This document shows, in pieces, positions 1 through 6,117 of a stretch of DNA of 7,557 nt. The translations under genes were made by a program, and so were the position numbers. Under the pieces are notes generated by a model. It did not search any database, was not told the DNA's origin, and was given only the letters and a program-made list of their open reading frames with translations. The stretch comes from Actinomycetota bacterium (GTDB lineage: Bacteria; Actinomycetota; Humimicrobiia; Humimicrobiales; Humimicrobiaceae): assembly GCA_022865545.1 (NCBI GenBank), contig JALHTA010000471.1, forward strand, positions 1-7,557. Reading direction: 5' to 3'. Position 1 is the stretch's first letter. The number at the start of each line of letters is the position of its first letter.

Positions 1-1234
1 CGGGATAATTAAAACTGCCGCCGCCAAATAATGAGGATAAAGGTGAAATATAGATACTGGCAGCAATCCACCACAGAAGTACCAAAATAATACATATAGA
101 AATGTACGTTTTCCTGTACGCAAAACCTCTAAGATTTAGAATTGAGTCATTTCCTACACCTTTTTCGGTAAATACCATCAACAGACACAATGGTAGAAAC
201 CCTATTATCATGACCACCAATCCCTCAATATTTGCACTAACCAGACCGGCTCCGGACTCTGCCCCTGGAGGTCCCAATACTTTGCCAAATATAATATTTC
301 CAACACTAAACAGCATAAGCATCGATATGATCCTTTTAAGACTTGTCGTCCTTAATGCTCCAATATTTGCCCCAAAAAGGCTTAGTAATAAAATAGCAGC
401 CAGGATAGCTATGGTATTTATGCTTGCCTGCTTTAAGAAGATATCAAAAAATACCTCAAATTTTATAAACATTATGATGCCCAGAGGTATATATAGAAAC
501 CACAAGACAGGCAGCGTCTCACCATTTATCCTTCTTGCAAGCCTCAAGTATGGCCCCTGAAAGGGATATAGAAAAAGGAATAAAAACAAACCACAGGCAA
601 AGACAATAGTACCGATAAGGATAAATGGATCTCCAGCAGTTTCCAGTCCCTGTACCTCTAAAAAACTCTTTATTTCCCCGGATCCATATAATACCGAAAA
701 ACCAAAGAAGAATAGTATGGGAGCAGCAATGGTCCTGATCCCAAATTTTCCTATTGCCTCTCCAGATTCATTATTGCCGGGATTGGCCGAAGAGATGATC
801 GCGAAGATATTGAATACAGTTATTACAAGACTTACAAATATAATAATGAAATTTGAAGCTATTACCAGAAATGATGCCGAGATCAAAGTAAACGTTAGTA
901 TGATAATGATCCTGGTAAAACCACCCTTATAAAACCTGTAAAAAGATATATAAAAGAGTATATTCAGTGCGCAGAAAATGATAATCCCCAGAAGAATCAG
1001 TTCTTTAAGTGCCACTACCACCAGGAAATCTTCAAATAGACCTGTCTTTATATAGTTATTAATAAATAGATACAGGGTCCCTGTATAAGAGAGTGCACTT
1101 AGGGTAATAGCAAATATCTTTACAGACTTTCTCTCGGAAAAACTGGTAAACAGCATAATGATCACTGCAAGGGCCAGCAAAGCTATCCCCTGGAATGGTC
1201 CTATTTTTAAAAAATTTGCCAATAAGATCTCCAT
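1..1234 (-). CDS. nuoN: NuoN-like antiporter-type membrane subunit of a complex I-like enzyme (C-terminus cut off by window edge)
   Basis: An open frame of 411 codons starts at ATG 1234, two bases after the nuoK stop, and is still open at position 1, so the C-terminus is missing. An in-frame TAA lies just upstream of the start. The protein is almost entirely hydrophobic helices. NuoN features appear in order: an EAIGKF segment (residues 159-164) before a helix, as in the family EAxxKY; LYGSGE (182-187); YPFQG (223-227) where the family has VPFHLW; and TTSLKRI (296-302) followed by SVGNIIFG, matching the family LKRxLAYSSIxHxGY region. NuoN, L and M are the proton-channel subunits of the membrane arm. 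Here K163 is kept, but the usual TM5 Glu aligns with V137, the TM7 Lys with F219 and the PFH histidine with Q226. The LKR context favours NuoN over NuoL or NuoM. Whether L and M follow beyond the edge cannot be seen. Confidence 0.8.
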   Translation of the reverse strand, partial: MEILLANFLKIGPFQGIALLALAVIIMLFTSFSERKSVKIFAITLSALSYTGTLYLFINNYIKTGLFEDFLVVVALKELILLGIIIFCALNILFYISFYRFYKGGFTRIIIILTFTLISASFLVIASNFIIIFVSLVITVFNIFAIISSANPGNNESGEAIGKFGIRTIAAPILFFFGFSVLYGSGEIKSFLEVQGLETAGDPFILIGTIVFACGLFLFLFLYPFQGPYLRLARRINGETLPVLWFLYIPLGIIMFIKFEVFFDIFLKQASINTIAILAAILLLSLFGANIGALRTTSLKRIISMLMLFSVGNIIFGKVLGPPGAESGAGLVSANIEGLVVMIIGFLPLCLLMVFTEKGVGNDSILNLRGFAYRKTYISICIILVLLWWIAASIYISPLSSLFGGGSFNYP

Positions 1235-1236
1235 CT

Positions 1237-1578
1237 CTATATATTATCTTCTCCCCACCAGTCACTCTTTTTAAATACGAATAGCCTATGGTCCCTTATG
1301 ATCTTATCTCTACCTATGATCCCTGTATTTAAATAAATATAGAAAAAGACTGCAAAGATCAAAAGATATAAAGTAATGGATCCCATTATTAAAAATATCT
1401 TATCCCAGATATCCGTAGGTCCCCTATAAATGAAAAAACTTAAGTAATTGATTGTCGCTGCAACTGTTATTAACTGATATGTCACAAAAACCGAGACTAG
1501 ATCTTTTGATACAAATAGACCCGCTACTCCAAGTAGAAATAATATTGTGCTTATATAAAATATTATCTGGATACTCAT
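1237..1578 (-). CDS. nuoK: NuoK-like membrane subunit lacking both conserved glutamates
   Basis: This 113-residue protein has three hydrophobic segments (about 3-23, 27-50 and 60-83), the usual NuoK layout, plus a C-terminal tail about ten residues longer than usual. FLLGVAGLF (14-22) matches the family FxxGxxGxL stretch, and TYQLITVAATINYLSFF (33-49) matches the TM2 region that normally reads SIELMLNAVNLNF. NuoK sits in the membrane arm between J and the antiporter subunits and in canonical enzymes carries two buried glutamates needed for proton transfer. Here the TM2 Glu aligns with Q35 and the TM3 Glu (AAAEAAIGLA) with L70. The ATG overlaps the nuoJ TGA in an ATGA junction, so translation is probably coupled. 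An AAGGA lies a little upstream of the start. Assignment rests on size, helices and position between J and N more than on identity. Confidence 0.8.
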   Translation of the reverse strand: MSIQIIFYISTILFLLGVAGLFVSKDLVSVFVTYQLITVAATINYLSFFIYRGPTDIWDKIFLIMGSITLYLLIFAVFFYIYLNTGIIGRDKIIRDHRLFVFKKSDWWGEDNI

Positions 1579-2171
1579 CTTCTAATTTCCTTTTGTCTGT
1601 CTTTTCTAAAATCCAGTATTACAGTAAACCATATGGTAGCGGCTAATAGTGCAGCTATGAGTATAAGAACCACCGGGAGATATTCTGAAAAAAGTAGCTC
1701 TGATATCCGGTCAAGACTGACTATGGAAATATCGGACCCACCATCTGCTTCCACGAAATAGGGGCGGGTACTGATATATATTTGGTATCCCAGATATCCG
1801 GAAAAAAGTATTGGAAGGATTATGCCGGGGACAGCCGATGCCTTTATCTTCTTTTCAAATGCATCTTTTCTCCCGGACCACCCATCTGCTACGCTATAGT
1901 CTCCCCCCGGATCTTTCCTACTCATCCGCAGCTGCGCTATTATCATATACAGTATTATAAAAACAAAAATTGCCGCAAATCCTGTGACAAATAATAGTAT
2001 TCCTGAATAAAACACAAAGGAGATAATAGTTGTAAAAATAAACATTATAAATATAAGGACCATTTTTCTTCTAAGCCCCGGCAAGAACAGGGCGATCAAC
2101 CCAGAAAGAACCAGTCCAGTAAAACTTATATACTGTAAGATCTCTATTATTATTTGGCTTTCAATAGACAT
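1575..2171 (-). CDS. nuoJ: NuoJ-like membrane subunit
   Basis: This 198-residue membrane protein has about five hydrophobic segments (about 8-30, 36-55, 57-80, 113-133 and 163-187). The third (VTGFAAIFVFIILYMI) matches the NuoJ helix usually written VYxGAVxVLFLFVVML, which contains the pi-bulge important for coupling. The last (ISELLFSEYLPVVLIL) matches the NuoJ pattern in which LLFTxYLLPFE leads into the final helix. The conserved Tyr two residues before the Gly of that third helix is V62 here, and the PFE motif is lost. A charged loop (about 83-111) separates helices three and four. NuoJ lies between NuoA/H and NuoK in the membrane arm. A good GGAG (2178-2181) six bases before the ATG supports the start; the stop overlaps nuoK. 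Confidence 0.8.
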   Translation of the reverse strand: MSIESQIIIEILQYISFTGLVLSGLIALFLPGLRRKMVLIFIMFIFTTIISFVFYSGILLFVTGFAAIFVFIILYMIIAQLRMSRKDPGGDYSVADGWSGRKDAFEKKIKASAVPGIILPILFSGYLGYQIYISTRPYFVEADGGSDISIVSLDRISELLFSEYLPVVLILIAALLAATIWFTVILDFRKDRQKEIRR

Positions 2172-2191
2172 ATATGTCTCCGGCTATCCTT

Positions 2192-2617
2192 TTATTTCCA
2201 AAAATCCCTCAATGTACCCGAGGGCTTTATGAGGTCCACTTTCTCCATTACAAGGTTCTTCCTATTAAAATCTGCAAGCTGATACCTGTATGACATATCA
2301 ATAGCTCCAAGTTCACAGGCTTCGACACATTTACCGCAAAAGATACATCTGCCAAAATCCAGGAAGAATTGATCCAGGTTTTCCTTCCCATCATCTTTGA
2401 CCTTTTTCTTTATCACTATGCAGTTTTCCGGACAGGCTTTTTGGCAATTACCGCACCCATTGCAGATAACATCCAGGGAATCAAGGTCCAGCTTAAGGTG
2501 CAGCACCCCCCTGCTCTTCTCAGGGATTATTATCTTCTCCCTTGGATATACAACAGTCCTTGGTTTTCTAAAGATATTTCCAAGTCCTATAAAAAAATTT
2601 TTTAGTATTTGAAACAT
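2192..2617 (-). CDS. nuoI: NuoI-like ferredoxin subunit with two 4Fe-4S clusters
   Basis: This 141-residue soluble protein carries two complete 4Fe-4S motifs: CNGCGNCQKACP (C52, C55, C58, C62) and CIFCGKCVEAC (C91, C94, C97, C101). The second is very close to the NuoI signature RCIFCGLCEEAC. The N-terminus (a short amphipathic stretch, then KPRTVVYPREK at 18-28) matches the NuoI segment that packs on the membrane arm before the TxxYP motif. In complex I these are clusters N6a and N6b, which pass electrons to N2 in NuoB. An additional Cys (C66) follows the first motif, and the second motif lacks the usual Pro after its last Cys. The gene starts 22 bases after nuoH and ends 20 bases before nuoJ. 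Together with NuoB it shows that the electron-transfer arm is intact. Confidence 0.93.
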   Translation of the reverse strand: MFQILKNFFIGLGNIFRKPRTVVYPREKIIIPEKSRGVLHLKLDLDSLDVICNGCGNCQKACPENCIVIKKKVKDDGKENLDQFFLDFGRCIFCGKCVEACELGAIDMSYRYQLADFNRKNLVMEKVDLIKPSGTLRDFWK

Positions 2618-2639
2618 TTTCTACTCTCTTTTTAAAACT

Positions 2640-3566
2640 CTATAACAGGCCGTAAATATTGCGGGCGATAAAAAAACCTAAAGTTGCCGCGAAATTTATA
2701 AGGGCCAGTGGTATTAAAAACTTAAAATTAATCCTGAAAAGAAGCCGGTAGTCTTCTATATTCCCGAGGGCTTTACCGGCAAATAATGAGAATATAAAGA
2801 CTGTATAGAACTTTATCCCGAGCATTATTTCGCCTTTTATAAAGAAAAGGTTCTTATAGCCCCCAAGGTAAAGAAGTACCGTCATATAGATTAAAAAGAT
2901 GACTATGGTGTATTCGGAAAATTTCATTATCATTCTTGATATCCCATTGCCCTCATGCTCCCCGAAACCCGAAACACCATTTTTATTAAGCCTGAGGATC
3001 TTTAGCATAAACACTATTGATACAAGGCATATAATAAATCCCAGTGGTTGATAAACAATATTCCAATACACGTGCTGAAGGCTTACTATTTCCTTGAAGC
3101 CAAAGGACCTGTTTACAAGCATTATTGATACTATAGATAGAAAGACAGGTATGGTAAGACTTAAAACCATTATCATCTTCCTGGATGCTTCACCCATTGT
3201 CAATCTGTAATGGGTAGTCAGCTGGCTGGTAAGATTTAGTACTATGATAATGATGATAAATAATATTGCTGCCATCATGCTGAAGTCCATATCCACCAAT
3301 ACAAGATTGGAACTAAAGGGGGCCACTGTCCAGATAAGCAGTGAAAATATAAAAAGCAAAAAGATCCATATATTCATATTAGCCTTCTTGCCCAAATAGG
3401 ACAGGAATCTAATCGCCGGAAATCCGATCCCCCCTACCCTCGTCATCCTGTAACCCCTCCTGAGCTCCATCCTTGATGAAAGCTTTGAGGCAAGATAGGT
3501 GCAGACATATAGATTTAATGCAACTATTATTAATATGTATATTGTCTTTTTAAGTATTAAAAGCAA
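2640..3566 (-). CDS. nuoH: NuoH-like membrane subunit, highly divergent
   Basis: NuoH anchors the quinone-reaction site to the membrane arm. This 308-residue protein has about eight hydrophobic helices and is close to the family length. Recognisable landmarks in order are MELRRGYRMTRVGGIGFP (33-50) for the family MQxRxGPNRVGPxGxxQ; YRLTMGEASRKMIMVLSLTIP (120-140, split by R129) for YxLLGALRAAAQMISYEIP; FSEYTIV (216-222) then LGGYKN (234-239) for EYxxxxxxS and FLGGW; and FRINFKFLIPLALIN (277-291) for the last-helix WxxLLPLxLIN. The SYE glutamate aligns with T138, and the NRxPFDxPEAE loop cannot be found. The start is TTG: an in-frame TGA lies seven codons upstream with no ATG or GTG between, and the next in-frame Met is residue 33, inside the first conserved motif. 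It follows nuoCD by 25 bases. Confidence 0.82.
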   Translation of the reverse strand: MLLILKKTIYILIIVALNLYVCTYLASKLSSRMELRRGYRMTRVGGIGFPAIRFLSYLGKKANMNIWIFLLFIFSLLIWTVAPFSSNLVLVDMDFSMMAAILFIIIIIVLNLTSQLTTHYRLTMGEASRKMIMVLSLTIPVFLSIVSIMLVNRSFGFKEIVSLQHVYWNIVYQPLGFIICLVSIVFMLKILRLNKNGVSGFGEHEGNGISRMIMKFSEYTIVIFLIYMTVLLYLGGYKNLFFIKGEIMLGIKFYTVFIFSLFAGKALGNIEDYRLLFRINFKFLIPLALINFAATLGFFIARNIYGLL

Positions 3567-3575
3567 TTCTTCACC
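3567..3575 (-). promoter_or_regulatory. Ribosome binding site supporting the TTG start of nuoH
   Basis: GGTGA (3571-3575, minus strand) lies four bases before the TTG at 3566. It is a modest Shine-Dalgarno match. In-frame upstream codons run back to a TGA without an ATG or GTG, so TTG is the only usual start available. Confidence 0.45.
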
Positions 3576-3591
3576 GTTTCCATATCATTAT

Positions 3592-5097
3592 TTAAAAGTA
3601 ATACTCCATTAGCTCCCCGCCGCTTATATCCAAACTGGCAATTATCAATCTGGTATCTTCAAATGAACTTCCTACTAGTAATGTTTCGGCAAGTGAAAGA
3701 CTACTTTTTGAAGGACCGAATACTGCTAAGCTCTGCAGAGTTTTACCTTCCATTTCTCCAAATATTTTCATTTCACCATGAGGACATTCTACTGAAGAAG
3801 TAAAGGCGCTAAGGTTTAGATCAAGATGTGAAAGATTTATCTTTTTTATAACGGGCCCCATCGGTATCTTTGATACCACCTGGCCGATGATCTTTAATGA
3901 CTGATAGATCTCTGCAAATCTTATACTTATCCTCTCAAGGCAATCCCCTTTTCTTCCATAAGGCACAGTGAAGTGAAGGTCTCCATAGCTTATATGATCA
4001 TTTTCTTTCCTCCGGTCGTGTCTTGATCCCGAAGCTCTCAGATTAGGTCCGCTTATTCCAAATTCTACTGCAAGCTGTTTTGTAATAGTACCAATATTTG
4101 TAGTCCTCTCCACTAGTACAAAATCCCTGATAAGGATATTTTCTATTCTCTTTATTTTCTTATACATTAAAGGCAGTTGTCTTTTTAATTTCTTTAGAAG
4201 ATCAGATCCAATATCTGCTCTTACCCCTCCGATCTTCATATAATTAGGAATTACCCTTGCTCCCGTTATGATCTCAGTTGTCCGGAGGATCTTTTCCTTT
4301 TCAAGAAGAGCCAGATTCCTGGCAATATCATAATCCAGAATACTGGAAATATTTGAAATATACTCCAGGTGGTTGATCATCCTGAATAGTTCAGACATAA
4401 GCATTCTTATATATTTTGCCCTTTTCGGTATTTCCAGCTGTAACAGTTCCTCTAATGCCTGGCAAAATACCAGTTCCCCGAATATTCCGGCATTATAATC
4501 AAATCTCCCCATATAGGCTATCAGCTGATCGATATTCAAGTCATAAAAGAAATCACTTTTAATTATCCTGGCCGGTGATGTATCAATAAAAACTGTATTT
4601 ATGGTCTCCTCCTCAAGTGATAGATCAATATCAAACCCGTCAAATTCTACTACCTGATTGTATGTTCCCACTCCCGGCTCCAATTTGTTTTCAGGTCCAT
4701 GATCTGTCAAACAAAATCTGGTCTGTTTATAGCTCTGTGCAAAAAGTCTTAATATGGCTGCCTGGTTTTTATTTATTTGACCATCCTTTAGTCTCACTTT
4801 TAAGAAAAGGGAGAAGCTGATATTTTTGCCTGAAAGATCTGCGATTATGCTGCCAGCTTCTTTACTTCCTCCAGAGCTTAGTCCTTTAAGTATTGTAAGG
4901 GAGATTTCAGGATTACTGATGAATTCAGTTAAAACCGGTCCCAGGACTTCCTGGCTCACTTCCATTAATATATCCTGACCGGTCTTTATTATCTTGCTGG
5001 CACTATTTCCAAGGAATTGCTGAAGGGCCTTTTCCAGCCTGTCCTGCAAGATCGCTCCCGGCGGCAAGTATCCATTATTGTAGATGTCTTCCATCAC
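3592..5097 (-). CDS. nuoCD: NuoCD-like fusion: NuoD (49-kDa-type) subunit with a NuoC-position N-terminal domain
   Basis: Residues from about 130 to 501 are a NuoD/Nqo4 homologue, the subunit that forms the quinone site with NuoB. Evidence in order: GPENKLEPG (134-142) in the place of GPxHPxxHG; FDYNAG (199-204) for LDYxS; LEIPKRAKYIR (221-231) for the family VPxRAxYIR; HLEYI (243-247); GARVIPNYMKIGGVRAD (279-295); SGPNLRASGSRHDRRK (349-364); GDCLERISIRFAEIYQS (384-400); and SLDISGGE (488-495). No paired CxxC motifs exist at either end, so it is not a NiFe-hydrogenase large subunit. Residues 1-130 occupy the NuoC position and have a beta-rich stretch (NISFSLFLKVRL) but no EREVYDxFGI signature. 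Both His of the GPxHPxxHG loop are replaced (N137, P141) and the HRGxE loop is lost. The start is GTG 5097 or the adjacent ATG 5094. E. coli NuoCD is about 600 residues, so this one is short. Confidence 0.87.
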   Translation of the reverse strand: MMEDIYNNGYLPPGAILQDRLEKALQQFLGNSASKIIKTGQDILMEVSQEVLGPVLTEFISNPEISLTILKGLSSGGSKEAGSIIADLSGKNISFSLFLKVRLKDGQINKNQAAILRLFAQSYKQTRFCLTDHGPENKLEPGVGTYNQVVEFDGFDIDLSLEEETINTVFIDTSPARIIKSDFFYDLNIDQLIAYMGRFDYNAGIFGELVFCQALEELLQLEIPKRAKYIRMLMSELFRMINHLEYISNISSILDYDIARNLALLEKEKILRTTEIITGARVIPNYMKIGGVRADIGSDLLKKLKRQLPLMYKKIKRIENILIRDFVLVERTTNIGTITKQLAVEFGISGPNLRASGSRHDRRKENDHISYGDLHFTVPYGRKGDCLERISIRFAEIYQSLKIIGQVVSKIPMGPVIKKINLSHLDLNLSAFTSSVECPHGEMKIFGEMEGKTLQSLAVFGPSKSSLSLAETLLVGSSFEDTRLIIASLDISGGELMEYYF

Positions 5098-5123
5098 TTT
5101 ATCTCTATTATCCTAAATCATTA

Positions 5124-5522
5124 TTAATTTTCTGACATAAACCTTAAAATACCATATATAAAGGCTTCCGGTCTCGGCGGGCAGCCTGGTATAAACATAT
5201 CTATCTTTATATCTCTTTTAAATTTTTTAAGATATTCTGTTCCGCCGCAAAAGCGCCCTTCTCCAATGGCACAACTCCCAACTGCAAGCACCCATTTTGG
5301 TTCATTCATCCTGAGATAGATGTCTTTGGCTCTTTTTACGCCTTCTTCACTTGAAAATCCAGTTATTAAAAGTATGTCTGCATCTTCTGCGATATTTACA
5401 AAATTTATACCAAATCTCTGTATATCATAGAGGGGCCCTTTTGTTGCAAGGATCTCCCCTCTACAGCATCCGAAACCCGGTACAATTATATTTAAATTAC
5501 TTTTTTCTATATTTGGAGCCAA
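5124..5522 (-). CDS. nuoB: NuoB-like N2 iron-sulfur cluster subunit, short form
   Basis: This 132-residue protein carries all four ligands of cluster N2: tandem C19-C20 in FGCCRGE, C84 in VGSCAIGEGRF, and C114 in IPGCPPRPEA. GPLYDIQRFGI (29-39) matches the family PRYDLxRFG, and EPKWVLAVGSCA (74-85) the family EPKWVIAMGSCA. N2 is the last cluster before quinone in complex I. The tandem Cys argues for a NuoB/Fpo type rather than the CxxC of most hydrogenase small subunits. It lacks most of the 30-60 residues that usually precede the first Cys pair, so the N-terminal helix is missing. The start is TTG: an in-frame TAA lies four codons upstream and no ATG or GTG codon is in frame between. It begins 31 bases after nuoA and ends 26 bases before nuoCD. 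Confidence 0.92.
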   Translation of the reverse strand: MAPNIEKSNLNIIVPGFGCCRGEILATKGPLYDIQRFGINFVNIAEDADILLITGFSSEEGVKRAKDIYLRMNEPKWVLAVGSCAIGEGRFCGGTEYLKKFKRDIKIDMFIPGCPPRPEAFIYGILRFMSEN

Positions 5523-5533
5523 ATGGACACCTT
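5523..5533 (-). promoter_or_regulatory. Ribosome binding site supporting the TTG start of nuoB
   Basis: AAGGTG (5528-5533, minus strand) lies five bases before the TTG at 5522. It sits inside the short stretch between the in-frame TAA and the TTG, which supports a genuinely short NuoB rather than a mis-called start. Confidence 0.55.
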
Positions 5534-5553
5534 AAATCTTTTTCCTATAGTTT

Positions 5554-5985
5554 TTATTTATTAATGGTCCCGGACCTGGAAATAAAAATAAGTAAGACCA
5601 CAAAACCTAAAAATACCACACCGATCATATAAAGTCCGTTATTTATCCCCATATTCCAGGAATAGTAAAATACAATAAGAGCTAACATAATGGATAAGAT
5701 CATAAAGACAAAGATAAAACCCAGAAGTGCTATATTTTTTCTTAAGTATGGGTCAGAGACCTGAATCTGTGGATGGTTTCCCCTCATCTCTTTTTCCTTG
5801 AAACCAGCACCCCTCTTATCTACGTCAATGTATATACGAGAAGTGTCCTGATTCCTTGAAAGGACTTTTTTTCTTATATTTATAGAGGCAAAATATATCA
5901 GGGCAAATACTATCATGCAGATCAGGATAAAAATTACAAAAGTTACGGTATTATTAATATAAGCGGCAATTGATTCTTCGGGCAT
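5554..5985 (-). CDS. nuoA: NuoA-like membrane subunit, first gene of the operon
   Basis: This 143-residue protein has three hydrophobic helices (about 12-34, 85-108 and 116-136) with a hydrophilic loop between the first and second, the NuoA layout and length. VFYYSWNMG (105-113) aligns with the family VFLYPWAVxxxxLG, and the third helix ends in a short basic tail. Canonical NuoA has a loop YE(S/C)G motif that helps form the quinone channel and an FDxE pair in TM2. The loop here has no Cys and no YESG, and the Asp and Glu align with L101 and L103. Without the neighbours it would be hard to assign; position just before nuoB makes NuoA the best call. AGGA (5993-5996) lies seven bases before the ATG, and the candidate operon promoter is just upstream. 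Confidence 0.72.
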   Translation of the reverse strand: MPEESIAAYINNTVTFVIFILICMIVFALIYFASINIRKKVLSRNQDTSRIYIDVDKRGAGFKEKEMRGNHPQIQVSDPYLRKNIALLGFIFVFMILSIMLALIVFYYSWNMGINNGLYMIGVVFLGFVVLLIFISRSGTINK

Positions 5986-6009
5986 ATATTTATCCTAAAG
6001 ATAGTATTT

Positions 6010-6036
6010 AAGTTTATAATTTATGAATTTAAACTT
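6010..6036. repeat. Imperfect inverted repeat overlapping the candidate operon promoter
   Basis: AAGTTTA (6010-6016) and TAAACTT (6030-6036) are perfect inverted copies. Inside them AATT (6018-6021) and AATT (6026-6029) continue the symmetry around a TATG loop, with one unpaired T at 6017. The structure overlaps the proposed -10 of the leftward promoter, as an operator would. AT-rich DNA gives such repeats by chance, so function is only a possibility. Confidence 0.4.
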
Positions 6037-6042
6037 TATCAT
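6013..6042 (-). promoter_or_regulatory. Candidate promoter for the complex I-like operon
   Basis: On the minus strand ATGATA (6037-6042, four of six matches to the -35 consensus) is followed after 18 bases by TATAAA (6013-6018, five of six matches to the -10). A start near 6006 would give a leader of about 20 bases that includes the nuoA AGGA site. A weaker -10 alternative is TACTAT at 6001-6006. The calls are by eye in AT-rich DNA. Confidence 0.38.
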
Positions 6043-6104
6043 AATTAGATGGCTACTTCAATTATAAGGAGCCTATTACAATTATATTTTTAAAAAAAAT
6101 ATAC

Positions 6105-6117
6105 TATAATAAAAACA
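6105..6117 (+). promoter_or_regulatory. Consensus -10 (TATAAT) directly before the AI-2E gene start; probable leaderless transcript
   Basis: A perfect TATAAT (6105-6110) ends eight bases before the ATG at 6118, so transcription from it would begin at or next to the A of the start codon. No convincing -35 lies 16-18 bases upstream. No Shine-Dalgarno sequence precedes the ATG; the nearest AAGGAG (6066-6071) is 46 bases away and not usable for it. Confidence 0.45.

Larger units (their letters stand above)
5986..6117. other. Divergent intergenic region between the complex I-like operon and the AI-2E transporter gene
   Basis: This is the only substantial intergenic stretch in the window: 132 bp, very AT-rich, with no open frame of note. 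It must hold the start signals for both the leftward operon and the rightward transporter gene. It contains two promoter-like sites and an imperfect inverted repeat, listed separately. I see no RNA gene, terminator or riboswitch-like structure in it. Confidence 0.8.

Noticed and set aside
102..560. Plus-strand open frame of 152 codons
   Set aside because: It lies opposite the NuoN-like frame, which is open through the whole region and has family motifs. The plus-strand translation resembles nothing and has no ribosome site.
717..932. Plus-strand open frame of 71 codons
   Set aside because: It is a shadow of the same NuoN-like gene on the minus strand.
1059..1265. Minus-strand open frame of 68 codons overlapping the nuoK end
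   Set aside because: It is out of frame with the NuoN-like protein, covers its first helices, and has a Cys/Tyr-rich composition typical of shadow frames.
1401..1800. Identical 15-mer TATCCCAGATATCCG at 1401-1415 and 1786-1800
   Set aside because: The copies are in different reading frames of nuoK and nuoJ with no extension of the match, so chance in AT-rich coding DNA is the simplest explanation.
3592..5522. Membrane-bound NiFe-hydrogenase (Ech/Mbh/Hyc type) instead of a complex I-like enzyme
   Set aside because: The large subunit has no CxxC pairs for a Ni site, and the operon includes NuoA-, NuoJ- and NuoK-like genes in nuo order. The tandem Cys in the small subunit is of NuoB type.
1..5985. 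Decayed (pseudogene) nuo operon
   Set aside because: All eight frames are open and at or near family size, spacing is tight, and Fe-S ligands and many structural motifs are intact, so purifying selection seems to act.
6066..6071. AAGGAG as ribosome binding site on the plus strand
   Set aside because: It is 46 bases before the transporter ATG, and no in-frame usual start codon follows it at a suitable distance.
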